DNA of 64,000 nucleotides, from positions 992,001-1,056,000 of the forward strand of contig NC_079886.1 of assembly GCF_029227915.1 (NCBI RefSeq), written 5' to 3'. This document shows positions 36,801 through 49,485 of the stretch, piece by piece; the stretch's first letter is position 1, and each line of letters begins with the position of its first letter. The position numbers were made by a program, and so were the translations under genes. Source of the DNA: Hydractinia symbiolongicarpus (taxonomy: Eukaryota; Cnidaria; Hydrozoa; Anthoathecata; Hydractiniidae). Under the pieces are notes generated by a model. It searched no databases. It had not been told where the DNA came from and worked only from the letters and a program-made list of their open reading frames with translations.

Positions 36801-39355
36801 TTGACTATACGGGCCGAGTACGGGATTTACGGGAAATCGCGTGTTTTCGTTTGCCGGCGATTAAACATCTTTTATTTAGCGTCTTATCAAAAATAAAAAC
36901 ATTTTAGAAAACTACAAGTCTCATGCGTTTTATTGGTGAAAAAATAATTTAAAAAATCGTTCGGGAAATGAGTTTACTCCCTGGGTACTTTCTTTGTATA
37001 CTTTTGACTATACGGGCCGAGGACGGGATTTACGGGAAAGCGCGGGTTTTGGTTTGCCGGCGATTAAACTTCTTTTATTCAGCGTCTCATCAAAAATGAA
37101 AATATTTTTGAAAACTACAAGTCTCATGCGTTTTAGTGGTGAAAAAATAATTTGAAAAATCGTTCTGAAAATGAGTTTACCCACAAGGTACTTTCTTTGT
37201 ATACATTCGACTATAGGGGCCAAGCCCGGGATTTACAGGAAATCGCGGGTTTTCGTTTGCTGGCGATTAAACTTCTTTTATTCAGCGTCTCATCAAAAAT
37301 GAAAATATTTTTGAAAACTACAAGTCTCATGCGTTTTAGTGGTGAAAAAATAATTTAAAAAATCGTTCGGGAAATGAATTTACTCCCTGGGTACTTTCTT
37401 TGTATACTTTTGACTCTGCGGGCTGAGTCTGGGATTTACGGGAAATCGCGGGTTTTAGTTTGCCGACGATTAAACTTCTTTAATTTAGCGTTTCATCAAA
37501 AATGAAAACATTTTTTAAAACTACAAGTCTCGTGCGTTTTAGTGGTGAAAAAATAATTTAAAAAATCGTTCGGGAAATGAGTTTACTCCCTGGGTACTTT
37601 CTTTATACACAATCGACTATACGGGCCGAGTACGGGATTTACGGGAAATCGCAGGTTTTCGTTTGCCGGCGATTAAACTTCTTTTATTTAGCGTCTCATC
37701 AAAAGTGAAAACATTTTTGAAAACTACAAGTCTCATGCGTTTTAGTGGTGAAAAAATAATTTAAAAAATCGTTCGGGAAATGAGTTTACTCCCTGGGTAC
37801 TTTCTTTGTATACTTTTGACTATACGGGCCGAGTACGGGATTTACGGGAAATCGAGGGTTTCTGTTTGCCGGCGATTAAACATCTTTTATTTAGCGTCTC
37901 ATCAAAAATAAAAACATTTTTGAAAACTACAAGTTTCATGCGTTTTAGTGGTGAAAAAATAATTTGAAAAATCGTTCTGAAAATGAGTTTACCCACAAGG
38001 TACTTTCTTTGTATACATTCGACTATAGGGGCTAAGCCCGGGATTTACAGGAAATCGCGGGTTTTCGTTTGCTGGCGATTAAACTTCTTTTATTCAGCGT
38101 CTTATCAAAAATGAAAACATTTTTTAAAACTACAAGTCTCGTGCGTTTTAGTGGTGAAAAAATAATTTAAAAAATCGTTCGGGAAATGAGTTTACTCCCT
38201 GGGTACTTTCTTTATACACATTCGACTATACGCGCCGAGTACGGGATTTACGGGAAATCGCAGGTTTTCGTTTGCCGGCGATTAAACTTCTTTAATTTAG
38301 CGTTTCATCAAAAATGAAAACATTTTTTAAAACTACAAGTCTCGTGCGTTTTAGTGGTGAAAAAATAATTTAAAAAATCTTTCGGGAAATGAGTTTACTC
38401 CCTGGGTACTTTCTTTATACACATTCGACTATACGGGCCGAGTACGGGATTTACGGGAAATCGCAGGTTTTCGTTTGCCGGCGATTAAACATCTTTTATA
38501 TAGCGTCTCATCAAAAGTGAAAACATTTTTGAAAACTACAAGTCTCATGCGTTTTAGTGGTGAAAAAATAATTTAAAAAATCGTTCGGGAAATGAGTTTA
38601 CTTCCTGGGTACTTTCTTTGTATACTTTTGACTATACGGGCCGAGTACGGGATTTACGGGAAATCGAGGGTTTTCGTTTGCCGGCGATTAAACATCTTTT
38701 ATTTAGCGTCTAATCAAAAATAAAAACATTTTTGAAAACTACAAGTCTCATGCGTTTTAGTGGTAAAAAAATAATATAAAAAATCGTTCGGGAAATGAGT
38801 TTACTCCCTGGGTACTTTCTTTGTATACTTTTGACTATACGGGCAGAGTACGGGATTTACGGGAAAGCGCGGGTTTTGGTTTGCCGGCGATTAAACTTCT
38901 TTTATTCAGCGTCTCATCAAAAATGAAAATATTTTTGAAAACTACAAGTCTCATGCGTTTTAGTGGTGAAAAAATAATTTAAAAAATCGTTCGGGAAATG
39001 AGTTTACTCCCTGGGTACTTTCTTTGTATACTTTTGAATATACGGGCCGAGTACGGGATTTACGGGAAAGCGCGGGTTTTGGTTTGCCGGCGATTAAACT
39101 TCTTTTATTCAGCGTCTCATCAAAAATGAAAATATTTTTGAAAACTACAAGTCTCATGCGTTTTAGTGGTGAAAAAATAATTTAAAAAATCGTTCGGGAA
39201 ATGAATTTACTCCCTGGGTACTTTCTTTGTATACTTTTGACTCTGCGGGCTGAGTCCGGGATTTACGGGAAATCGCGGGTTTTAGTTTGCCGACGATTAA
39301 ACTTCTTTAATTTAGCGTTTCATCAAAAATGAAAACATTTTTTAAAACTACAAGT
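33875..39355 (+). repeat. mosaic satellite domain (right copy)
   Basis: It corresponds to 10752-16231 at offset 23,123-23,124 with the same landmarks: ACATACGAC (about 33,958), a 12-A run (about 34,250), GACAATACGGG (about 34,775), GGGCTGAG (about 37,421 and 39,248). Differences are scattered single bases; no block gain or loss was noticed here. Confidence 0.85.
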
Positions 39356-41791
39356 CTCGTGCGTTTTAGTGGTGAAAAAATAATTTAAAAAATCGTTCGG
39401 GAAATGAGTTTACTCCCTGGGTACTTTCTTTATACACATTCGACTATACGGGCCGAGTACGGGATTTACGGGAAATCGCAGGTTTTCGTTTGCCGGCGAT
39501 TAAACTTCTTTTATTTAGCGTCTCATCAAAAGTGAAAACATTTTTGAAAACTACAAGTCTCATGCGTTTTAGTGGTGAAAAAATAATTTAAAAAATCGTT
39601 CGGGAAATGAGTTTACTCCCTGGGTACTTTCTTTGTATACTTTTGACTATACGGGCCGAGTACGGGATTTACGGGAAATCGAGGGTTTCCGTTTGCCGGC
39701 GATTAAACATCTTTTATTTAGCGTCTCATCAAAAATAAAAACATTTTTGAAAACTACAAGTCTCATGCGTTTTAGTGGTGAAAAAATAATTTAAAAAATC
39801 GTTCGGGAAATGAGTTTACTCCCTGGGTACTTTCTTTGTATACTTTTGACTATACGGGCCGAGTACGGGATTTACGGGAAATCGCGTGTTTTCGTTTGCC
39901 GGCGATTAAACTTCTTTTATTTAGCGTCTCATCAAAAATAAAAACATTTTTGAAAACTACAAGTCTCATGCGTTTTAGTGGTGAAAAAATAATTTAAAAA
40001 ATCGTTTGGGAAATGAGTTTACTCCCTGGGTACTTTCTTTGTATACTTTTGACTATACGGGCCGAGTACGGGATTTACGGGAAATCGCGTGTTTTCGTTT
40101 GCCGGCGATTAAACATCTTTTATTTAGCGTCTTATCAAAAATAAAAACATTTTAGAAAACTACAAGTCTCATGCGTTTTATTGGTGAAAAAATAATTTAA
40201 AAAATCGTTCGGGAAATGAGTTTACTCCCTGGGTACTTTCTTTGTATACTTTTGACTATACGGGCCGAGGACGGGATTTACGGGAAAGCGCGGGTTTTGG
40301 TTTGCCGGCGATTAAACTTCTTTTATTCAGCGTCTCATCAAAAATGAAAATATTTTCGAAAACTACAAGTCTCATGCGTTTTAGTGGTGAAAAAATAATT
40401 TGAAAAATCGTTCTGAAAATGAGTTTACCCACAAGGTACTTTCTTTGTATACATTCGACTATAGGGGCCAAGCCCGGGATTTACAAGAAATCGCGGGTTT
40501 TCGTTTGCTGGCGATTAAACTTCTTTTATTCAGCGTCTCATCAAAAATGAAAATATTTTTGAAAACTATAAGTCTCATCCGTTTTAGTGGTGAAAAAATA
40601 ATTTAAAAAATCATTCGGGAAATCAGTTTACTCCCTTGGTACTTTTTTTGTATACTTTTGACTATACGGGCCGAGTACGGGATTTACGGGAAAGCGCGGG
40701 TTTTCGTTTGCCGGCGATTAAACTTCTTTTATTCAGCGTTTCATCAAAAATGAAAATATTTTTGAAAACTACAAGTCTCATGCGTTTTAGTGGTGAAAAA
40801 ATAATTTAAAAAATCGTTCGGGAAATGAATTTACTCCCTGGGTACTTTCTTTGCATACTTTGGACTATACGGGCCGAGTGCGGGATTTACGGGAAATCAC
40901 GGGTTTTCGTTTGCCGGCGATTAAACTTCTTTTATTTAGCGTCTTATCAAAAATGAAAACATTTTTGAAAACTACAAGTCTCATGCGTTTTAGTGGTGAA
41001 AAAATAATTTAAAAAATCGTTCAGGAAATGAGTTTACTCCTTGAGTACTTTCTTTGTATACTCTTGACTATACGGGCCGAGTACCGGATCAACGGGAAAT
41101 CGCGGGTTTTCGTTTGTCGGCGATTAAACTTCTTTTATTTAGCGTTTCATCAAAATTGAAAACATTTTTGGAAACTACAAGTGTCATGCGTTTTAGTGTT
41201 CAAAAAGTAATTTAAAAAATCGTTCGTGAAATGAGTTTACTCCCTGGGTACTTTCTTTGCATAATTTTGACTATACGGGCCGAGTCCGGGATTTAGGGGA
41301 AATCGCGGGTTTTCGTTTGCCGGCGAATAAACTTCATTTATTTAGCGTCTCATCAAAAATGAAAATATTTTTAAAAACTACAAGTCTCATGCGTTTTAGT
41401 GGTGAAAAAATAATTTAAAAAATCGTTCGGGAAATGAGTTTACTTCCTGGGTACTTTCTTTGTATACTTTTGACTATACGGGCCGAGTCCGGGATTTACG
41501 GGTAATCACGGGTTTTCGTTTGCCGGCGATTAAACTTCTTTTATTCAGCGTCTTATCAAAAATGAAAACATTTTTGAAAACTACAAGTCTCATGCGTTTT
41601 AGTGGTGAAAAAATAATTTAAAAAATCGTTCGGGAAATGAGTTTACTCCCTGGGTACTCTCTTTGTATACTTTTGATTATACGGGTCGTGTCCGGGATTT
41701 ACGGGAAATCGCGGGTTTTCGTTTGCCGGCGATTAAACTTGTTTTATTTAGCGTCTCATCAAAAATGAAAATATTGTTGAAAACAACAAGT
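39356..41791 (+). repeat. 23-monomer unit part 1 (right copy, first)
   Basis: It matches 16232-18667 but has lost one F-like monomer near 41,130 (the CCGGATCAACGG monomer runs straight into CAAAATTGAAAAC) and has an extra S-like monomer at about 41,589-41,791 (TACTCTCTTTG, GGGTCGTG, ATTGTTGAAAACAAC). The offset goes 23,124, 22,921, 23,124. Confidence 0.84.
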
Positions 41792-42806
41792 CTCATGCGT
41801 TTTAGTGGTGAAAAAATAATTTAAAATATTGTTCGGGAAATGAGTTTACTCCCTGGGTACTTTTTTTGTATACTTTTGACCATACGGGCCGAGTCCGGGA
41901 TTTACGGGAAATCGCGGGTTTTCGTTTGCCGGCGATTAAACTTCTTTTATTTAGCGTTTCATCAAAAATGAAAACATTTTTGGAAAGTACAAGTGTCATG
42001 CGTTTTAGTGGTGAAAAAATAATTTAAAAAATCGTTCGTGAAATGAGTTTACTCCCTGGGTACTTTCTTTGCATAATTTTGACTATATGGGCCGAGTCCG
42101 GGATTTAGGGGAAATCGCGGGTTTTCGTTTGCCGGCGAATAAACTTCATTTATTTAGCGTCTCATCAAAAATGAAAACATTTTTAAAAACTACAAATCTC
42201 ATGCGTTTTAGTGGTGAAAAAATAATTTAAAAAATCGTTCGGGAAATGAGTTTACTTCCTGGGTACTTTCTTTGTATACTTTTGACTATACGGGCCGAGT
42301 CCGGGATTTACGGGAAATCACGGGTTTTAGTTTGCCGGCGATTAAACTTCTTTTATTCAGCGTCTCATCAAAAATGAAAACGTTTTTGAAAACTACAAGT
42401 CTCATGCGTTTTAGTGGTGAAAAAATAATTCAAAAAATCGTTCGGGAAATGAGTTTACTCCCTGGGTACTCTCTTTGTATACTTTTGATTATACGGGTCG
42501 TGTCCGGGATTTACGGGAAATCGCGGGTTTATGTTTGCCGGCGATTAAACTGGTTGTATTTAGCGTCTCATCAAAAATGAAAATATTGTTGAAAACTACA
42601 AGTCTCATGCGTTTTAGTGGTGAAAAAATAATTTAAAATATCGTTCGGGAAATGAGTTTACTCCCTGAGTACTTTCTTTGTATACTTTTGACTATACGGG
42701 CCGAGTACCGGATTTACGGGAAATCGCGGGTTTTCGTTTGCCGGCGATTAAACTTCTTTTATTCAGCGTCTTATCAAAAATGAAAACATTTTTGAAAACA
42801 ACAAGT
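41792..42806 (+). repeat. P-Q-R-S-T 5-monomer HOR (right copy 1)
   Basis: It matches 18668-19682 at offset 23,124. Private changes are AAAATATTGTTCGGG in P and ACTGGTTGTATTTAG in S. Confidence 0.9.
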
Positions 42807-43821
42807 CTCATGCGTTTTAGTGGTGAAAAAATAATTTAAAATATCGTTCGGGAAATGAGTTTACTCCCTGGGTACTTTTTTTGTATACTTTTGACCATAC
42901 GGGCCGAGTCCGGGATTTACGGGAAATCGCGGGTTTTCGTTTGCCGGCGATTAAACTTCTTTTATTTAGCGTTTCATCAAAAATGAAAACATTTTTGGAA
43001 AGTACAAGTGTCATGCGTTTTAGTGGTGAAAAAATAATTTAAAAAATCGTTCGTGAAATGAGTTTACTCCCTGGGTACTTTCTTTGCATAATTTTGACTA
43101 TATGGGCCGAGTCCGGGATTTAGGGGAAATCGCGGGTTTTCGTTTGCCGGCGAATAAACTTCATTTATTTAGCGTCTCATCAAAAATGAAAACATTTTTA
43201 AAAACTACAAATCTCATGCGTTTTAGTGGTGAAAAAATAATTTAAAAAATCGTTCGGGAAATGAGTTTACTTCCTGGGTACTTTCTTTGTATACTTTTGA
43301 CTATACGGGCCGAGTCCGGGATTTACGGGAAATCACGGGTTTTAGTTTGCCGGCGATTAAACTTCTTTTATTCAGCGTCTCATCAAAAATGAAAACGTTT
43401 TTGAAAACTACAAGTCTCATGCGTTTTAGTGGTGAAAAAATAATTCAAAAAATCGTTCGGGAAATGAGTTTACTCCCTGGGTACTCTCTTTGTATACTTT
43501 TGATTATACGGGTCGTGTCCGGGATTTACGGGAAATCGCGGGTTTATGTTTGCCGGCGATTAAACTGGTTTTATTTAGCGTCTCATCAAAAATGAAAATA
43601 TTGTTGAAAACTACAAGTCTCATGCGTTTTAGTGGTGAAAAAATAATTTAAAATATCGTTCGGGAAATGAGTTTACTCCCTGAGTACTTTCTTTGTATAC
43701 TTTTGACTATACGGGCCGAGTACCGGATTTACGGGAAATCGCGGGTTTTCGTTTGCCGGCGATTAAACTTCTTTTATTCAGCGTCTTATCAAAAATGAAA
43801 ACATTTTTGAAAACTACAAGT
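42807..43821 (+). repeat. P-Q-R-S-T 5-monomer HOR (right copy 2)
   Basis: It matches 19683-20697 at offset 23,124 and 41792-42806 at offset 1015. Confidence 0.9.
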
Positions 43822-44024
43822 CTCATGCGTTTTAGTGGTGAAAAAATAATTTAAAAAATCGTTCGGGAAATGAGTTTACTCCCTGGGTACTTTCTTTGTA
43901 TAGTTTTGACCATACCGGCCGAGTCCGGGATTTACGGCAAATCGCGGGTTTTCGTTTGCCGGCGATTAAACTTCTTTTATTTAGCGTTTCATCAAAAATG
44001 TAAACATTTTTGAAAACTACAAGT
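43822..44024 (+). repeat. monomer class U (right copy)
   Basis: The counterpart of 20698-20900, with the same CATACCGGCC, ACGGCAAATCG and ATGTAAACAT. Confidence 0.85.
43992..44013. repeat. 22-bp inverted repeat (10-bp arms)
   Basis: The same palindrome as at 20868-20889, in the matching class U monomer of the right copy. Confidence 0.88.
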
Positions 44025-46241
44025 CTCGTGCGTTTTAGTGGTGAAAAAATAATTTAAAAAATCGTTCGGGAAATGAGTTTACTCCCTGGGTACTTTCTTT
44101 ATACACATTCGACTATACGGGCCGAGTACGGGATTTACGGGAAATCGCAGGTTTTCGTTTGCCGGCGATTAAACTTCTTTTATTTAGCGTCTCATCAAAA
44201 GTGAAAACATTTTTGAAAACTAAAAGTCTCATGCGTTTTAGTGGTGAAAAAATAATTTAAAAAATCGTTCGGGAAATGAGTTTACTCCCTGGGTACTTTC
44301 TTTGTATACTTTTGACTATACGGGCCGAGTACGGGATTTACGGGAAATCGAGGGTTTCCGTTTGCCGGCGATTAAACATCTTTTATTTAGCGTCTCATCA
44401 AAAATAAAAACATTTTTGAAAACTACAAGTCTCATGCGTTTTAGTGGTGAAAAAATAATTTTAAAAATCGTTCGGGAAATGAGTTTCTTTGTATACTTTT
44501 GACTATACGGGCCGAGTACGGGATTTACGGGAAATCGCGTGTTTTCGTTTGCCGGCGATTAAACTTCTTTTATTTAGCGTCTCATCAAAAATAAAAACAT
44601 TTTTGAAAACTACAAGTCTCATGCGTTTTAGTGGTGAAAAAATAATTTAAAAAATCGTTCGGGAAATGAGTTTACTCCCTGGGTACTTTCTTTGTATACT
44701 TTTGACTATACGGGCCAAGTACGGGATTTACGGGAAATCGCGTGTTTTCGTTTGCCGGCGATTAAACATCTTTTATTTAGCGTCTTATCAAAAATAAAAA
44801 CAATTTAGAAAACTACAAGTCTCATGCGTTTTATTGGTGAAAAAATAATTTAAAAAATCGTTCGGGAAATGAGTTTACTCCCTGGGTACTTTCTTTGTAT
44901 ACTTTTGACTATACGGGCCGAGGACGGGATTTACGGGAAAGTGCGGGTTTTGGTTTGCCGGCGATTAAACTTCTTTTATTCAGCGTCTCATCAAAAATGA
45001 AAATATTTTTGAAAATTACAAGTCTCATGCGTTTTAGTGGTGAAAAAATAATTTGAAAAATCGTTCTGAAAATGAGTTTACCCACAAGGTACTTTCTTTG
45101 TATACATTCGACTATAGGGGCCAAGCCCGGGATTTACAGGAAATCGCGGGTTTTCGTTTGCTGGCGATTAAACTTCTTTTATTCAGCGTCTCATCAAAAA
45201 TGAAAATATTTTTGAAAACTACAAGTCTCATCCGTTTTAGTGGTGAAAAAATAATTTAAAAAATCATTCGGGAAATCAGTTTACTCCCTTGGTACTTTTT
45301 TTGTATACTTTTGACTATACGGGCCGAGTACGGGATTTACGGGAAAGCGCGGGTTTTCGTTTGCCGGCGATTAAACTTCTTTTATTCAGCGTTTCATCAA
45401 AAATGAAAATATTTTTGAAAACTACAAGTCTCATGCGTTTTAGTGGTGAAAAAATAATTTAAAAAATCGTTCGGGAAATGAATTTACTCCCTGGGTACTT
45501 TCTTTGCATACTTTGGACTATACGGGCCGAGTGCGGGATTTACGGGAAATCACGGGTTTTCGTTTGCCGGCGATTAAACTTCTTTTATTTAGCGTCTTAT
45601 CAAAAATGAAAACATTTTTGAAAACTACAAGTCTCATGCGTTTTAGTGGTGAAAAAATAATTTAAAAAATCGTTCAGGAAATGAGTTTACTCCTTGAGTA
45701 CTTTCTTTGTATACTCTTGACTATACGGGCCGAGTACCGGATTAACGGGAAATCGCGGGTTTTCGTTTGCCGGCGATTAAACTTCTTTTATTCAGCGTCT
45801 TATCAAAAATGAAAACATTTTTAAAAACTACAAGTTTCATGCGTTTTAGTGGTGAAAAAATAATTTGAAAAATCGTTCTGAAAATGAGTTTACCCACAAG
45901 GTACTTTCTTTGTATACTTTTGACTATACGGGCCGAGTCCGGGATTTACGGGAAATCACGGGTTTTCGTTTGCCGGCGATTAAACTTCTTTTATTCAGCG
46001 TCTTATAAAAAATGAAAACATTTTTGAAAACTACAAGTCTCATGCGTTTTAGTGGTGAAAAAATAATTTAAAAAATCGTTCGGGAAATGAGTTTACTCCC
46101 TGGATACTCTCTTTGTATACTTTTGATTATACGGGTCGTGTCTGGGATTTACGGGAAATCGCGGGTTTTCGTTTGCCGGCGATTAAACTTGTTTTATTTA
46201 GCGTCTCATCTAAAATGAAAATATTGTTGAAAACAACAAGT
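44025..46241 (+). repeat. 23-monomer unit part 1 (right copy, second, two monomers deleted)
   Basis: 2217 bp against 2623 bp in 20901-23523. The 406-bp difference is a two-monomer deletion. The F-like 5' half (TTCTGAAAATGAG, ACCCACAAGG) joins an R-like 3' half (GACTATACGGGCCGAG, GAGTCCGGG, AATCACGGG) within the shared tract at 45900-45917. The 16-bp deletion at about 44,484 is kept. Confidence 0.87.
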
Positions 46242-47256
46242 CTAATGCGTTTTAGTGGTGAAAAAATAATTTAAAATATCGTTCGGGAAATGAGTTTACT
46301 CCCTGGGTACTTTTTTTGTATACTTTTGACCATACGGGCCGAGTCCGGGATTTACGGGAAATCGCGGGTTTTCGTTTGCCGGCGATTAAACTTCTTTTAT
46401 TTAGCGTTTCATCAAAAATGAAAACATTTTTGGAAAGTACAAGTGTCATGCGTTTTAGTGGTGAAAAAATAATTTAAAAAATCGTTCGTGAAATGAGTTT
46501 ACTCCCTGGGTACTTTCTTTGCATAATTTTGACTATATGGGCCGAGTCCGGGATTTAGGGGAAATCGCGGGTTTTCGTTTGCCGGCAAATAAACTTCATT
46601 TATTTAGCGTCTCATCAAAAATGAAAACATTTTTAAAAACTACAAATCTCATGCGTTTTAGTGGTGAAAAAATAATTTAAAAAATCGTTCGGGAAATGAG
46701 TTTACTTCCTGGGTACTTTCTTTGTATACTTTTGACTATACGGGCCGAGTCCGGGATTTACGGGAAATCACGGGTTTTAGTTTGCCGGCGTTTAAACTTC
46801 TTTTATTCAGCGTCTCATCAAAAATGAAAACGTTTTTGAAAACTACAAGTCTCATGCGTTTTAGTGGTGAAAAAATAATTCAAAAAATCGTTCGGGAAAT
46901 GAGTTTACTCCCTGGGTACTCTCTTTGTATACTTTTGATTATACGGGTCGTGTCCGGGATTTACGGGAAATCGCGGGTTTTCGTTTGCCGGCGATTAAAC
47001 TGGTTTTATTTAGCGTCTCATCAAAAATGAAAATATTGTTGAAAACTACAAGTCTCATGCGTTTTAGTGGTGAAAAAATAATTTAAAATATCGTTCGGGA
47101 AATGAGTTTACTCCCTGAGTACTTTCTTTGTATACTTTTGACTATACGGGCCGAGTACCGGATTTACGGGAAATCGCGGGTTTTCGTTTGCCGGCGATTA
47201 AACTTCTTTTATTCAGCGTCTTATCAAAAATGAAAACATTTTTGAAAACTACAAGT
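46242..47256 (+). repeat. P-Q-R-S-T 5-monomer HOR (right copy 3)
   Basis: It matches 23524-24538 at offset 22,718. The following monomer diverges at about 47,330 (TAGTTTTGACCATACCGG against TACTTTTGACTATACGGG), which marks the right edge of the long duplication. Confidence 0.88.
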
Positions 47257-48675
47257 CTCATGCGTTTTAGTGGTGAAAAAATAATTTAAAAAATCGTTCG
47301 GGAAATGAGTTTACTCCCTAGGTACTTTCTTTGTATAGTTTTGACCATACCGGCCGAGTCCGGGATTTACGGAAATCGCGGGTTTTCGTTTGCCGGCGAT
47401 TAAACTGGTTTTATTTAGCGTTTCATCAAAAATGAAAATATTGTTGAAAACTACAAGTCTCATGCGTTTTAGTGGTGAAAAAATAATTTAAAATATCGTT
47501 CGGGAAATGAGTTTACTCCCTGAGTACTTTCTTTGTATACTTTTGACTATACGGGCCGAGTACCGGATTTACGGGAAATCGCGGGTTTTCGTTTGCCGGC
47601 GATTAAACTTCTTTTATTCAGCGTCTTATCAAAAATGAAAACATTTTTGAAAACTACAAGTCTCATGCGTTTTAGTGGTGAAAAAATAATTTAACAAATC
47701 GTTCGGGAAATGAGTTTACTCCCTGGGTACTTTCTTTGTATAGTTTTGACCATACCGGCCGAGTCCGGGATTTACGGCAAATCGCGGGTTTTCGTTTGCC
47801 GGCGATTAAACTTCTTTTATTTAGCGTTTCATCAAAAATGTAAACATTTTTGAAAACTACAAGTGTCATGCGTTTTTGTGGTGAAAAAATAATTTAAAAT
47901 ATCGTTCGGGAAATAGGTTTACTCCCTGGGTACTTTCTTTGTATAATTTTGATTATACGGGCCGAGTCCGGGATTTAGGGGAAATCGCGGGTTTTCGTTT
48001 GCCGGCGAATAAACTTCATTTATTTAGCGTCTCATCAAAAATGAAAACATTTTTAAAACCTACAAGTCTCATGCGTTTTAGTGGTGAAAAAATAATTTAA
48101 AAAATCGTTCGGAAATGAGTTTACTCCCTGAGTACTATCTTTGTATACTTTTGACTATACGGGCCGAGTCCGGGATTTACGGGAAATCGCGGGTTTTCGT
48201 TTGCCGGCGATTAAACTTCTTTTATTCAGCGTCTCATCAAAAATTAAAACACTTTTGAAAACTACAAGTGTCATGCGTTTTAGTGGTGAAAAAATGATTT
48301 AAAAAATCGTTCGGGAAATGCGTTTACTCCCTGGGTACTCTCTTTGTATACTTTTGATTATACGGGTCGTGTCCAGGATTTACGGGAAATCGCGGGTTTT
48401 CGTTTGCCGGCGATTAAACTTGTTTTATTTAGCGTCTCATCAAAAATGAAAACATTGTTGAAAACTACAAGTCTCATGCGTTTTAGTGGTGAAAAAATAA
48501 TTTAAAAAATCGTTCTGAAAATGAGTTTAATCACAGGGTACTTTCTTTGTATACATTCAACTATACAAGCCGAGTACCGGATTTACGGGAAATCGCGGGT
48601 TTTCGTTTGCCGGCGATTAAACTTCTTTTATTCAGCGTCTTCTCAAAAATGAAAACATTTTTGAAAACTACAATT
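47257..48675 (+). repeat. seven-monomer U/T/Q/S-like block
   Basis: It begins with a U-like monomer that switches to an S-like end (CATACCGGCC, then ACTGGTTTTATTTAG), followed by T-, U-, Q-, R-, S- and G1-like forms. Private changes include AAATAGGTTTAC (about 47,912) and CATGCGTTTTTGTGG (about 47,867). The monomer at about 48,475 has the TTCTGAAAATGAGTTTAATC and ATTCAACTATAC half of G1 followed by an ordinary GAGTACCGG half. Confidence 0.75.
47832..47853. repeat. 22-bp inverted repeat (10-bp arms)
   Basis: Arms TCAAAAATGT and ACATTTTTGA around AA, in a class U monomer. Confidence 0.88.
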
Positions 48676-49081
48676 CTCATGCGTTTTAATGGTGAAAAAA
48701 TAATTTAAAAAATCGTTCGGGAAATGAGTTTACTCCCTGGGTACCTTCTTTGTATAATTGTGACTATACGGGCCGAGTCCGGGATTTACGGGAAATCGCG
48801 GGTTTTCGTTTGCCGGCGATTAAACTTCTTTTATTCAGCGTCTCATCAAAAATGAAAACATTTTTGAAAACTACAAGTGTCATGCGTTTTAGTGGTGAAA
48901 AAATGATTTAAAAAATCCTTCGGGAAATGAGTTTACTCCCTGGGTACTCTCTTTGTCTACTTTTGATTATACGGGTCGTGTCCGGGATTTACGGGAAATC
49001 GCGGGTTTTCGTTTGCCGGCGATTAAACTTGTTTTATTTAGCGTCTCATCAAAAATGAAAACATTTTTGAAAACTACAAGT

Positions 49082-49330
49082 CACATGCGTTTTAGTGGTG
49101 AAAAAATAATTTAAAAAATCGTTCTGAAAATGAGTTTATTCACAGGGTACTTTCTTTGTATACATTCAACTATACGGGCCGAGCCAGGGATTGACGGGAA
49201 AAGCGGGTTTCGGTTGTCGGCGATTAAACTGCCTTCATTCGGCGTCTCATCAAAAATGTAAACATTTTTGAATACTACAAGTCTCATTCGTTCTAGTGGT
49301 GCAGAAATAATTTGAAAAATCGTTCGGGAA
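49082..49330 (+). repeat. strongly diverged monomer tract G1/G2
   Basis: Changes cluster from TTCTGAAAATGAGTTTATTC through ATTCAACTATAC, GAGCCAGGGATTGACGGG, AAAAGCGGGTTTCGG, TTGTCGGCG, AACTGCCTTCATTCGGCG, ATGTAAACAT, AATACTACAAG, CTCATTCGTTCTAGTGG to TGCAGAAATAATTTG, then stop. Overall order and length are kept, so it is an old or separately evolved variant rather than foreign DNA. Three other copies lie at about 51,920, 54,759 and 60,439. Confidence 0.85.
49250..49271. repeat. 22-bp inverted repeat (10-bp arms)
   Basis: The same palindrome as in class U, but inside the unrelated G1 variant, next to TTCATTCGGCG. Confidence 0.88.
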
Positions 49331-49485
49331 ATCAGTTTACTCCCTGGGTACTCTCTTTGTATACTTTTGATTATACGGGTCGTGTCCGGGATTTACGGGA
49401 AATCGCGGGTTTTCGTTTGGCGGCGATTAAACTTGTTTTATTTAGCGTCTCATCAAAAATGAAAACATTCTTGAAAACTACAAGT

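Larger units (their letters stand above)
29411..47330 (+). repeat. right copy of the long-range duplication
   Basis: About 17.9 kb against 24.6 kb in the left copy. The size difference is accounted for mainly by 21 monomers (4260 bp at 1623-5882), 9 monomers (1826 bp), one monomer in Y/A3 and two monomers at 45,900. Most other differences are single bases. Confidence 0.85.
48676..49485 (+). repeat. four-monomer element V-S-G1-G2, copy 1
   Basis: V has GGGTACCTTC and ATAATTGTGAC; S has ATCCTTCGGG and TTTGTCTACTTTTG; G1 (49082-49282, 201 bp) and G2 (49283-49485) carry the diverged tract described separately. It recurs at 51514-52323 (offset 2838) and 54353-55162 (offset 2839). Confidence 0.85.

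Noticed and set aside
49082-49330. G1/G2 tract as an inserted foreign element
   Set aside because: It aligns to the monomer over its whole length with preserved motif order and near-normal length (201 bp), so it is a diverged monomer.
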